NCBI GenBank assembly: GCA_021401465.1
Contig: JADDMT010000092.1
Location: 54,518-118,517 of the forward strand
From: Teratosphaeria epicoccoides
Lineage: Eukaryota; Ascomycota; Dothideomycetes; Mycosphaerellales; Teratosphaeriaceae
Length of the DNA: 64,000 bases
Direction of reading: 5' to 3'
Shown: in pieces, positions 12,782 to 23,361 of the stretch
How the letters are laid out: every line of letters begins with the position of its first letter
Position numbering within the stretch: the first letter of the stretch is position 1
The notes under the pieces: generated by a model
What the model was told of the DNA's origin: nothing
The model's input: only the letters and a program-made list of their open reading frames with translations
Database searches by the model: none
Made by a program: the position numbers and the translations under genes

Positions 12782-13396
12782 ATCGCCTGCGTAACGCGTC
12801 CTTCTAGTAATATTATACTACTTAGTAGTATCGAGGATACTAATAAGAGTAATGCGGACCCTATAAGGAGCCCTACTTTCCGCAACTGTATACAGCTAAA
12901 GAAAAGGGTTACAAAAAAGCGTAAGCCTGCAAAGAAGTCTACTACTATTAGCTACATGTAAGCTTACCTTAATAAAACACCTTTAGCAAGGCATCTAAAA
13001 AGCGGCTCCTACGCCCTAGACCTAGGGAAAAAAATCGCAGTTTAGACTAGTTAGACCTTTTAACAGCGTAAGCCTAAGAAGTTAGGGCTAGTACCTATAC
13101 GAGAGATTCAGAAGTATTATAAAGGCACTAAGCTCTTGTTACGAAAGTTGCTATTTGCTTAGCTTGTCTAAGAGATTACAGGCTTAGTAGTACTAGGTCA
13201 CGCAGAATATCGCTTCTAAAGTCTTGCTTTAGTTACATTGTAAGAGGCTGTAGAAGCATATCTTGTCGCTAAGTTCGAAAGGTATAATATCATTACAATC
13301 TACTTAAAACGTATTACTATTATGCCTAAAGACGTATAGCTTGTTTAGTAGCTAAAAAAGCATCTTAGTAGCATTAACAAGACGTACTATAGATGA
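12782..13396 (+). pseudogene. Histone H3 / CENP-A-like variant gene, RIP-mutated
   Basis: Histone-fold relic in one uninterrupted frame ending at TGA 13394-13396. The core reads VPIREIQKYYKGTKLLLRKL (13091 on), YRF-stop-SLALVTL-stop-EAVEAYLV, and KRITIMPKDV-stop-LV, matching the H3 stretches ALREIRRYQKSTELLIRKL, RFQSSA..LQEA.EAYLV and KRVTIMPKDIQLARR. The seven in-frame core stops (13160, 13169, 13217, 13241, 13337, 13346, 13349) all fall on Gln or Arg positions of H3, as CAG/CAA or CGG/CGA to TAG/TAA would give. The loop after helix 1 is 3 residues longer than in H3, a CENP-A-like trait, but RF and IMPKD are H3-like. The tail is long and basic (KKRVTKKRKPAKK). The 5' limit is uncertain. Confidence 0.85.
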
Positions 13397-13420
13397 CCTA
13401 GTCTTTCTGCCTCTTACTAA

Positions 13421-13727
13421 GCCCCGCTTGGCTACTATCTAGCTATGTAGACATGCTGTAGACATGCTGTAGACATCTAACGTTCTTTAGGACAGATTAT
13501 AGAGCTCTATCCCGTAAATAGCAAGCTACCTACTTCTAGAACCTTATACATAAACCTACTTAACGACTACCTCCTAAGAAGCCCTATTTAGCTACTATCT
13601 AGCTATGTAGACATGCTATAGACATGCTGTAGACATCTAACGTTCTTTAGGATAGATCATAGAGCTCTATCCTGTAAATGGCAAGCTACCTACTACTATA
13701 ACCTTATATACAAACCTACTTAGCGAA
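13421..13727. repeat. 160-bp tandem duplication after the H3-like gene
   Basis: Units starting at 13421 and 13581 share GCTACTATCTAGCTATGTAG, two or three TAGACATGCTRT words and CATCTAACGTTCTTTAGGA. The second unit ends near 13727. No coding sense. Confidence 0.85.
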
Positions 13728-13764
13728 ATTCAGAGTGACTACTCTTAGACACTAGCAATCTTGC

Positions 13765-13905
13765 TAAGTAGTAAGAGTGAAAGCTGTTAAGCGCTAGGAA
13801 GCTAATATCCCTTAGGACTTCATAGGTTAAAGCAAGGCTACTTCGCGCTAGGTAGTAAGAGTAAAAGCTGTTTAGCGCTAGGAAGTAGATATTACTTAGC
13901 GCTTT
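13765..13905. repeat. Imperfect ~84-bp tandem duplication
   Basis: AGTAAGAGTRAAAGCTGTT[AT]AGCGCTAGGAAG occurs at about 13769 and 13853. The 62-codon minus-strand ORF across it simply reflects the repeat (LALNSFYSYYLAR / LALNSFHSYYLAR) and is not called as a gene. Confidence 0.75.
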
Positions 13906-14269
13906 CATGCGAAGTTAATGTAGACATGCTATAGACAACTTTTTTCGAGCTTTCCTACTAATATACCTCATAGGTAGTACGAGTCTAGGCAACCTAATCT
14001 TTAGTAAGTAAATTACTAGTCTCTCCTTTTCATGCGAAGTTGACGTAGACATGCTATAGACAACTCTTTTCAAGCTTTCCTACTAATATACCTTATAGGT
14101 AGTATGAGTCTAGGCAACCTAATCTTTAGTAAGTAAATTACTAGTCTCTCCTTTTCATGCGAAGTTGACGTAGACATGCTATAGACAACTCTTTTCAAGC
14201 TTTCCTACTAATATACCTTATAGGTAGTATGAGTCTAGGTAACCTAATCTTTAGTAAGTAAATCACTAG
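13906..14269. repeat. 125-bp tandem repeat, 2.9 copies
   Basis: Units start at CATGCGAAGTT 13906, 14031 and 14156. Each contains GTAGACATGCTATAGACAAC and TAGTAAGTAAAT[TC]ACTAG. The third copy is cut at ACTAG by the G2-a LTR starting at 14270. Confidence 0.95.
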
Positions 14270-14715
14270 TGTTATAGATGTCATAAGTAACGAGCACTAT
14301 AGGCTAAGTCAGAGCACTAGGGCCTAAGGCATAGCACATGTGTAGAAGAAAGGATCTGTCACGAAAGGACAGATCCCTAGATCTATGGGGTTAGTCTACA
14401 GATCTATAGGCCTACGTAGGAGGAAGGATCTGTCACGTAGGAACAGACCCCGGGATCTGTAGGGTTAGTCTACAGATCTATAGACATAGGTCTGTCAGGT
14501 CTGTTAACAGATCTAATAGAGCTACCCTGTCTGTCTAGTATATAGGGATAGCTTCAGGACAGGCAGTTAGGAGCTTCGTGCTTAATCTTAATTCAATGCT
14601 CTCTTACTTAGAGGAGAGTTAGTTACAAGGTTAATTACTATAGTCGATATTCTTCATAGCTCTGCGAGTCTAATACCTGATCCCCTTCCTGCTATTAGCA
14701 CCTACCCTTATGACA
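14270..14715 (+). repeat. G2-a 5' LTR
   Basis: 446 bp, TGTTA...TGACA (ancestral TGTCA...TGACA). It contains two ~74-bp units, each with GGATCTGTCACG and GTTAGTCTACAGATCTATAG. Confidence 0.9.
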
Positions 14716-14774
14716 TTTTGAGCACTACTTCTAAGGAAGTATTAGGGGACTCGTTAAGCGCTTAACATACGCCT

Positions 14775-16640
14775 ATGTCAAGTAGTTCTTTAGCTGTCAG
14801 TTTAACTTCTAGCGACAACAGTCAACTAATACTACGAGAACAAGTTGCTACTATACCTCAAATTACTTAGTAGCTCAAATCTATTCACCTTAGCGAGATA
14901 GCTCTAGCCTCTGTTACAGGTTCGACTACTAGAAACAGGCAAGGCAACAACGGCTTCAAGATAGGAAGTCCTACGGAGTTTACAGGACAACGATCTTAAG
15001 TAGAGATGTTTATCCTTTAATGCTAGCTAGCATTTAACGTAGATACAGAATAGTTTATAACACATTATAAGCAAATGATGTATATTGTCTCTTACCTAAA
15101 GGGACTAGCGTTCGAGTTCATCTAGCCTCATCTGTCAGATTATCTAGATCATGTTAGTAGCGTCAAAGCCAGGAAGACGACAACTAGGGAGATCGTTAAC
15201 TTAGACAAGTCTTTGTTTAAGGCGTTACGCAAAGCCTTCGGGCTTAGTAACGAGCAACAGGAGGCCGAGAGAGCTCTCCTAGGGATCTAGCAGAAGGGTT
15301 CCGCTATTAAGTACTATGCGGACTTTTAGACCCTCTCTGCTTAAGTCGACTAGAATGATAATGCCTTAGCTACTTAGTTCTATTAGGGACTAAAGGAGAT
15401 GGTTAAAGACGAAATTGCCTAGGGAGATTAACTAACGACATTCAAAGAAATGAGCGATCTCGCGATTAGAATCGATAATCGAATCTAGGAACAACAGCAA
15501 GAACGACAGCATGGAAATCGCAAGCTAGCACAGGCTAACTACAAGGTCTAACGATTAGCACTAAAGTAGTGAAGCGGTTATTATAGTCTCTAACCTATAG
15601 AGTCAGATGCGACTAAGGGGCGCCTAAAGAGCGGACCCTAAGGAAAGCCACAGAAAGGCTCTACTACCTAGAATAGTCGGAAGAAGCCATTCGACAAGAA
15701 TAACCTCGAGTGCTATAACTGTAGAAAGAAAGGACACTTTGCTCGCAAATATTCTGCTAAGAAACAGCGTCATAAACTGTAACAGACAGAACAGGTTTAC
15801 ATAACAACATTAGCACCTAACTAGACAGCTGCTACTACTCGAGTACTAGACTATGCCTTACTTACTTAGACTATGTGCTATGATGACGATTGTCAAATTC
15901 ACATGAGTAATAAAGATAGTTCCGGATAGTACCCTAGCCGTAACAAGGTGCAATCTATCTGCGCGCTAAGGGGTATACCTTCTAGTATAATAGTCCTGAG
16001 GCAATAGGAGCTAGAAGGAGAAGAAGGTTCGGACGATAACTATGAGGTTGTCGAAGCTGTCATTCCTGATTCCGAGGAAGACGAAAGCATAGAGAGATAG
16101 GCTATGCCGCTACATGACATTAGACTTAATATTATCCGAATCATACAGAACTAGTAGGCTCAGGCTTGCCTATAGATGAATAGAGTATAACATGTCGACT
16201 AGCTTTAGTATGACGAACTAGCCGACCGCATGCGACGACACCTAAGGAGACTACCGGTCGTAGCTTAACCTCACGCGCATCAGAAAGTTGTCCAAGAAAT
16301 TGTACTGTTTAGGGTAGAGTTTACGCCTTAGGGAGGCTACCTAACCTACAAAGGGATTCAGATTCTACAAGCGCTACGACTCTAAGTCTACTACTTAAAG
16401 ATAGAGTACGCAAGAAACACGTAGGAACAGCGGGGCTAAGAGCGAGAACAACCTCTTAGGCCAGAAAACGGTAACGCTTAGAGAAGGAGCCGAGACCGCA
16501 TGATCCCTAAACTAGTCCGTGAAGACAGTTATTCGGGAAACGACAAGGTCCGCTAGAATTAGACCTACAGACAGACTAGATAGGGCTGTAATAATGTGCC
16601 GCGATTAGCGCCAGATACGCGAACAACCTTAGAGTATAGG
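14775..16640 (+). pseudogene. G2-a gag (capsid and CCHC nucleocapsid)
   Basis: Structural polyprotein forming the virus-like particle. The ATG at 14775 is in frame with the body and only 60 bp after the LTR; the same ATG exists in G2-e (46163, minus). The capsid region runs from SPTEFTGQRS (14968 on) through ITHYKQMMYIVSYLKGLAFEF to LAIRIDNRI. The zinc knuckle at 15711-15752 reads CYNCRKKGHFARKY, with the last Cys changed to Tyr; G2-e keeps it intact. An acidic linker (DSEEDES, about 16070) follows. The gag frame stays readable to about 16640, overlapping the start of pol in the -1 frame. About 20 Gln/Arg codons are now stops. Confidence 0.85.
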
Positions 16641-19600
16641 TACACATTAACGAGACGCTAGCTAGGGCCTTAATAGATTCAGGATGTACTAGAATCTTCA
16701 TGACGCCTAAGTTCGCTAGGATAGCTAGGATAAAGCTATAGGCGAAGACAAATGCTTTCTCACTACAAGCGATTAATAGAAAGCTAGTCACGTACAACTA
16801 AGGAATAGTTGACGAAGAGACCAAGATAATGCCTCTACGGATAGGACGCTACTAAGAGATGATCTAGTTTGACATTACAGAGTCACTAGGCCTAGATGTA
16901 GTACTAGGGTTACTATAGCTAAGAAACGCTAACCCCTACCTTGACTAGAAGAACAAGAGGATCTAGTTCCCAGAACTCTTAAGATCGATACCTCTACCTG
17001 TAGTATACGACATACTAGGCAAGATCAAAGTATGTGCTATGACTTTAAGCGAGATAGTAGCCGCTATCAAGGATCTAGAACAGGAAGTGCATGTCCTATA
17101 GGTCAAAGTAACGTAATCGGAAGTCAAGGTCGAATTCATAGTTCCTGATAAGTATAAAGAGTTCGCTACTCTTCTCGAGGAAGAACCTAACTAAGAAGCT
17201 CTGCTAGAACACTAAGAGTAGGACTACAGGATACCCTTACTCCCTAGCAAGGCACTAACGAAGCAATTAGTTCGCCTGTTATTAGCGGCGAAACTAGAGA
17301 TTCTCTAGAAATACCTTAAAGATAACCTCTAGAAAGGCTTCATCCGTAAATCGTAGTCCCTAGCAGGATACCTAATCCTGTTTGTTCCTAAGGGGGAAGA
17401 TAACTAGCGACTCTGCGTAGATTATCGTAGATTAAATGACATTATGATAAAGAATAGTTATCTGCTTCCTTTGCTCTTAGAATTGCAGGACCGCCTATAA
17501 GGAGTAGTATGGTTCTCGAAGTTCGACATACCTAGAGTGTATAACTGAATTCAAATTAAGGAAGGCGAAGAATAGAAGACTACGTTCTAAACTAGGTTCA
17601 GATACTACAAGTATATAGTCATGCTATTTAGGTTGACAAACGCCCTAGCTACATGGCAGGCATTTATTAACAATGTGCTACGAGAGTACCTCGACGTCTT
17701 TGTAGTTATATACCTAGACGACATCCTCGTCTACTTACAGACGATTAAAGAACATAGGACTCACGTGCGTAAGGTACTTTAGAAACTCCAGGATTACTAG
17801 TTAAAGGTTAAGCCTTAGAAGAGCGAGTTTCATAAGCAGGAAGTCTAATTCCTTAGCTACATAGTAGCATGGAATAGAATCAAGATAGACACTAAGAAAG
17901 TCTAAGCCGTAAAAGAGTAGCCTACGCTAACTAATGTTAAGGAAGTATAGTCCTTCCTTAGATTCGCTAACTTCTACTAAAGATTTGTGGCAAACTATTC
18001 GAAGATTATGGCACTACTTACGACTCTTACTACAAAGGATACACTATTCGTATAGGACAACGCCTAACAGAATGCCTTTAAGGAACTCAAGCGACAATTT
18101 ACAGATTAGCTAATCTTACTTGTATTCGACCTAGATAAGCCTATCATAGTCGAAACAGATGCCTCTGACGTAGCACTCGGGGCATGCTTAAGTCAACTAG
18201 GACCGAGTAGACGACTACAGCTAGTCGCCTACTACTCGAGGAAATTGTCTAGACCTAAACTCCGTTATGACATCTATAACAAAGAACTTCTAGCTATAGT
18301 AGACGCCTACAAGGCCTAGCGAGTCTACTTAGAAGGTTCTAAGCACTAGGTCACGGTCTATACAGACTATGACAACTTGTCATACTTCATAACGACGAAA
18401 GAGTTAAACGGATAATAGGTTCGGTAGAGTAAGGAACTCTCTAGTTTTAACTACAAGAGTGTCTATCGTAAGGGGACTAATAACGCACGCGCCGATGCAC
18501 TTAGCCACTAGACTAACTACATGAAGGGCGTGAAGTAGGAGAAACACGCTGTTCTCTAGGAAAATAGCGATAGCACGCTAGGAGTTAACTAACTTGTAGC
18601 TATGACTGTCACATAGACTAGTGAATTTCAGGACGACCTGAAGAACGCGCTAGTCTACGACCCTACTATACTCGCTGTCCGCGACGACATTAATAGACAG
18701 GAGGATTAGGAAGACGAAGACAGAATCCTTCTGTTTTAAGGATTAGTATACATGCTAACGTCTTTACGATTAGAGCTACTATGCCTCTAACATAACTAAC
18801 CTTAGGTAGGACACCTAGGAGTGTCTAAAATGAAGCAAATGCTCTGACGAGAATATTACTTCCCTACGATAGGCAAGGCTCTGATAATATGTAACTTGCT
18901 AATAGAGTAAGCATAACTGTCATAAACTATATAGGCTACTACGACTACTTAAGGTACCTTAACGACTATAGGAATCGCTTGCCATGGACTTTATCGTTAA
19001 ACTACCTTAGTCGAGAGAACCTACTACTAAGGAGTTCTTTAATGGGATCATGGTAGTAGTCGACTAATTTACTAAGTTCGGGAAGTTTATCCCTTACTAC
19101 AAAGACTTTAAGACTAAAGATATCGCACATGTCTTTGTTAAATAGGTAGTAGCACTACATAGCATGCTATAGGACCTAGTAACGGATCGAGGATCTGTGT
19201 TTACCTCTAACTTCTAGAAAGCCCTTATGAGACAATTCTAGGTTAAACATCGACTAAGTACTTCCTTCTACCCTTGAACGGATAGACAGACAGAACGTCT
19301 AAATCAGACGTTAGAATAGTACCTTCGATCCTATGTGAATAGGGACTAAAACAACTAGGTAGAGTTGTTGCTAATAGCACAACTTGCGTATAATAGTACG
19401 CTAGTAGAGTTAACAGGACTCTCGCTATTCTAAATGGCATACGGATTAGTAATAGAAGACGTTCTAGACGTCTTAACTAATAATCTAAACCTAGTAGTAC
19501 TCGTGCAAGTAGAACACCTCTGCTAACTGCAGACAGAAGCACGACTTAACCTGCAGTTCTATTAACAAAACATGGCATAGTACGCGAATCGTAAGAGAAT

Positions 19601-20060
19601 TAAGGGACTAATTCTAAAGGAGGGGGACAAGGTATATCTCCTCTGCTGTCACATTAAATCAGACAAGCCGAGTAAAGAACTAGACACTGTAAAACTAGGA
19701 CCATTCTAGATTAAGGCTAAGAAAGGACTAGTTAACTTCGAATTATAGCTACCCGAGCAGATGAGAATACACCCTGTGTTCTATGTGTCTCTACTAGAAC
19801 AAGCAGCGCTAGACGCTACACTACAAACAGAATCCTTATAACTAGACTCTAAAGTAGAAGAACCTAAGTACACTGTCAAGAAGATTGTCGACACTTGCTA
19901 GCAGGACAGACAGCAAGAGTACTTAGTAAAATGAGAAGGATATAGGACTACCGAAAATACCTAGGAACCTGTCGAACACCTGCGAAACTGTTAGCAAAAG
20001 ATACGAAGTTTCTAGAAAAGAACGAACCTAGGGAGAAGATCATAAGCTACGACTAGACTC
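16625..20060 (+). pseudogene. G2-a pol: PR-RT-RNase H-integrase-chromodomain
   Basis: Replication polyprotein in the frame -1 to gag. Landmarks in order: protease LIDSGCTRIF (16670 on), RT LCVDYRRLND (about 17411) and catalytic YLDD (about 17710-17721), RNase H VETDASDVALGACL (about 18150) and TDYDNL (18364), integrase zinc region GHLGVSKMKQML (about 18810), core DRGSVFTSNF (19187) and TDRQTERLNQTLE (about 19282), then a chromodomain ending EYLVK-stop-EGY..EPVEHLRN (19910-19985). The chromodomain normally steers insertion to methylated-H3 chromatin. Stops are TAG/TAA and occasional TGA, with no frameshifts over about 3.3 kb. The exact C-terminus is unclear because it overlaps the antisense ORF. 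Confidence 0.9.
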
Positions 20061-20549
20061 CTACGGGACGCTATCAATAGGCTCGGCTATCATGCTATCT
20101 AGGAAACCCTAATACGAGGCATCGGCAAAACCTTCTATTACGCTCTATGTCGTAGGACTAAGAGCAAGACCTACTAAGGGATCTAGGTTAAGAAGAAACC
20201 TAGCCTGCAGAAGAGCCTGCTCTTTAGCCTCGTCCTCCCTAATCTCACGCTCCTTAAGAGCGCGACTATCCTCGACCTTATAGTTAACCGCGTCTAACTG
20301 TTTCCGAAGATGCATCTCCTTTACATGCGCCTCTATCATCTTCTACGAAGCCTTAGCTAGGGCCGCCTTCACACGATTAAGATTAGCAATTAGTCTTTTC
20401 CGCTAATTACCTAACTTCTTCTATTCGACCTCTGTTACCTTCGCGTCGTAACTTCGACAGTTGCTAAAGTAACACTACGAACATTTCCCTAAGGAAATGT
20501 GTACTTAACAAACGAGCTTTAACTCTTGACACTAAGTACAGGACTTCAT
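20050..20549 (-). pseudogene. G2-a antisense ORF: Zn2Cys6-like + coiled coil
   Basis: Antisense gene at the 3' end of the element. ATG at 20549-20547 opens MKSC; the open segment 20339-20145 is in the same frame 70 codons later. Allowing RIP reversals, the N-terminus has Cys spacing C-x2-C-x6-C-x8-C-x2-C-x4-C-x2-C, which fits the Zn(II)2Cys6 pattern of fungal regulators. It is followed by a charged coiled coil (RKQLDAVNYKVEDSRALKER). Sister copies are at 23362, 43860 and in G2-c, and the reading frame agrees. The C-terminus overlaps the 3' end of pol antisense and is uncertain. A DNA-binding dimer is inferred, not shown. Confidence 0.7.
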
Positions 20550-20739
20550 GCTATCCTGGCCCTAACGATAGATTCGATTCGCGCGACATTTACGTTTCTG
20601 CGTTAAAGGGGCGTTAGTGTCTAGAATGACACAAGGTAGTAATGTAGAAAGAAAAGACATTACTACGTAAAAGAAAGGGCAAGAGAAACCCCGCACTAAT
20701 AAGGTAGCTTAGGGACAAGCTAGGCTAAGAGAGGGATAG

Positions 20740-21186
20740 TGTCATGAGTGTTAGGAGTACTATAAGTGACAGGATCATAAGTGTCCTAAGGGCCTAAGTC
20801 ATAGCATAGTCATAGGAGAAAGGATCTGTCATGTAAGGACAGAGACCTAGATCTATGGGGTTAGTCTACAGATCTATAGGCCTACATAGGAGAAAGGATC
20901 TGTTACGTAAGAACAGACCCTATACTCTGTAGGGTTAGTCTACAGATCTATAGACATAGGTCTAACAGGTCTATTAACAGATCTGACAGAGCTGCCCTTT
21001 CTCTCTCTAGTACATAGGCATGGCTTCAGGACAGGCAGTTAGGAGCTTCATGCTTAATTCAATTTAATCCTCTCCTCTAGGAGGATTAGTCAGGTACAAG
21101 GTTAATTGCTATTGTCGATATTCTTCATAGCTCTACGAGTCTAACACCTGATCCCCTTCCTGCTATTAGCACCTACCCTTCTAACA
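20740..21186 (+). repeat. G2-a 3' LTR
   Basis: 447 bp, TGTCATGAG...TAACA, about as long as the LTR at 46223-46669. It differs from the 5' LTR in the first 60 bp more than expected of a single insertion event. Confidence 0.9.
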
Positions 21187-22679
21187 AGATAGCAATTGCA
21201 AATGGCGAAGTGCTAGTAGTTAGAGCAGATGTTAGAGTAAGCTAGAGAGTCAAGCTTACAAGACAGGCAAGTTACTAGTCAGAGGGACTACCTGCTACTT
21301 AGTAGTCGCCTTTTATCTTTTCAGGCATATCTCTACGAAAACTCTAGTCAGACTTGAAGGACAATTAGTTAGACTTAAAGGGTAAGTAGCTAGTCCTACT
21401 ATAGTAGTACTTAAGGCATACAAGCAAGTAACCGCGGAGATCCTCTAATCTATCCTTAGCTACGCAGAGGGATTAGAGCTAACAAAGTGCTAGTTAGAGC
21501 TCGTTAGGATTGTAGGACTAAAGAGACTAGACCCTTAAAGGCACTATGCTACTAGCTACTAATGAAGAGGGGGCATAGTCGTAATATATTGTAGGTAACT
21601 AGATGTATAAGCTAGCTAACACTAATAAGTAGTTTGAGGCTAATTTAACTACCCTATATAAGATATCGCGGAGCCTCGTTAAGACTAATAGCACTCTGAC
21701 GCTCAAGTACAAGACAGCTACGGAGGCATAGGCTATATTACTCTTAAAATACAAGAAGAACCTTCTAACATCCTTAAGGGTATACTAGTAATAGTACATG
21801 ATGTATGAGATAGACAAGGATACAAGCATTAATGATGCCTATACGACACTCATAAACCTGTCGCGAAAGATCATTAATGTTAAACCTAAGACAAGGATGT
21901 TATACACGTAGGACAGAGTCGTCTAATAGCTTCTTAATGCCCTACCTAAGTACTACTACAACCTAAGATGTAACATCGATCTAATAGGTACAAAGGATAG
22001 TTAGAGAGCCCTACACATCCTGTTTGAGGAGGAGTTGCACCTTAAGTGCTCTAACATTATAAAAAGCGCGGAAGTTAGAAAGGGCAGAGTATGCTTCCTT
22101 TGCAGTTTACTAGACTATATAGTACAGAAGTGCCTATAACTACCTAATGCAGAAAAAGCACTAAAGGAGAAGCAGAAGCTACGTAAGCGCTATAGTAGCC
22201 TACTACGCTAAAGGAATACTAAGATAAGATCTCTAACTTAGAAGATTAGAGTATTAGAGATAAAGAGTAGGAAGTCTAGTTAGAGTAAGTCTAGTTAGAG
22301 CAAATTGCGTCTAGGTAAGAAGGACAAGATACGTATAGACAAGTAAAAGCATAAGAAGGCTAAGGCCTATACTATAGATGCAGACACATTGTTGTCTCTA
22401 GGCGACTCTAACTCTAAGAGCTTAGCATTATTAGAGTACTCTAATCCCTCTGACAAATTAGATGACAAGTACGAATAGGCAGAAGCTATAGCTAACGTAA
22501 AGGGCAAACTTAAACAAAGTGTAGTTCTCCTTAACTCTAGGGCGTTAGCCTACATGTCTAGTAATAAGGATCTCTTTAGGAATCTGAACCTAATAGGGCA
22601 AAGACAGATTAAAGTTAGGGGTAGTTTCTTAGAGAGTAGACATAGGGGTAAAATAGTAATCTCTAATGCGTTTAGAGGG
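21187..22679 (+). pseudogene. Ty1/Copia gag and start of protease, fragment
   Basis: Copia-type gag relic between two G2 LTRs. Readable segments are YMMYEIDKDTSINDAYTTL, LLNALPKYYYNL and LIGTKDS, a CCHC knuckle CFLCSLLDYIVQKC (about 22091-22132, its His now Tyr) and a Lys-rich linker. Then comes the protease start in which the family motif DSGA..HM reads NSRA..YM, followed by SSNKDLFRNLNLIGQRQIKV (about 22560-22615) and HRGKIV. The Asp-to-Asn, Gly-to-Arg and His-to-Tyr changes are all C-to-T/G-to-A. Integrase, RT and LTRs are absent. It ends at 22679 where an inverted G2 LTR begins. Confidence 0.8.
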
Positions 22680-23171
22680 TGTCATAAGGGTAGATGCCGA
22701 TAGCAGGAAGGGGATTAGGTGTTAGACTCGAAGAGTAGTAAAGAATATCAATAATAGCAATTAACCTTGTAACTAACTATCCTCCTAGGTAGGGAATTGA
22801 ATTAAGCACGAAGCTCCTAACTGCCTAGCCTAAAGCTATCCCTATAGACTAGAGAGGTATAGCAGCTCTGTTAGATCTGTCGACAGACCTATTAGACCTA
22901 TGTCTATAGATCTGTAGACTAACCCTACAGATCTAGGTGTCTATCCTTACATGACAGATCCTTTCTCCTATGTAGGTCTATAGATCTATAGACTAACCCT
23001 ACAGATCCGGGTATCTATCCTCCTATAACAGATCCTTTCTCCTATGCATGTCTGTAGATCTAGAGACTAACCCTACAGATCCGGGTATCTATCCTCCTAT
23101 AACAGATCCTTTCTCCTATGCATGTATTGTAACTTAGGCTATAGTACGCGTAGCTTATGACACTTATGACA
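22680..23171 (-). repeat. G2-b 3' LTR with an extra internal unit
   Basis: 492 bp, reverse orientation (TGTCATAAG...TTATGACA). It has three rather than two ACTAACCCTACAGATC units (about 22918, 22992 and 23068, period ~75). Beside it, the minus-strand purine tract AAGAAGGGGATAG occupies about 23172-23184. Confidence 0.9.
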
Positions 23172-23361
23172 CTATCCCCTTCTTAGCCTAGCTTGTCCCT
23201 AAGCTACCTTATTAATGCGGGGTTTCTCTTACTATTTCCTTTGCGTAGTAATGTCTTCTCTTTCTATGTTACTACCTTGTGTCATTCTTGACACTAACGC
23301 CCCTTTAACGTAGAAACGCAAACGCCGCGCAAATCGAATCTATCGTCAGGGCAATGAAAGC

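Larger units (their letters stand above)
14270..21186 (+). mobile_element. G2-a: near full-length Ty3/Gypsy chromovirus
   Basis: A 6.9-kb element with LTRs at 14270-14715 and 20740-21186, gag, pol ending in a chromodomain, an antisense ORF near its 3' end, and a purine-rich tract (AAGAGAGGGATAG, about 20727-20739) directly before the 3' LTR. It is inserted in the 125-bp repeat array. The left flank is ACTAG but the right flank is AGATA, so no target duplication is seen and its two ends may come from different insertions. All genes carry RIP stops. Confidence 0.9.

Noticed and set aside
13720..13908. 62-codon minus-strand ORF with internal peptide repeat
   Set aside because: The peptide repeat is only the reading of an 84-bp tandem duplication.
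13421..14269. CRISPR-like spaced repeats
   Set aside because: Units are long tandem duplications with degenerate short words, not uniform repeats with unique spacers, and the genome is fungal.
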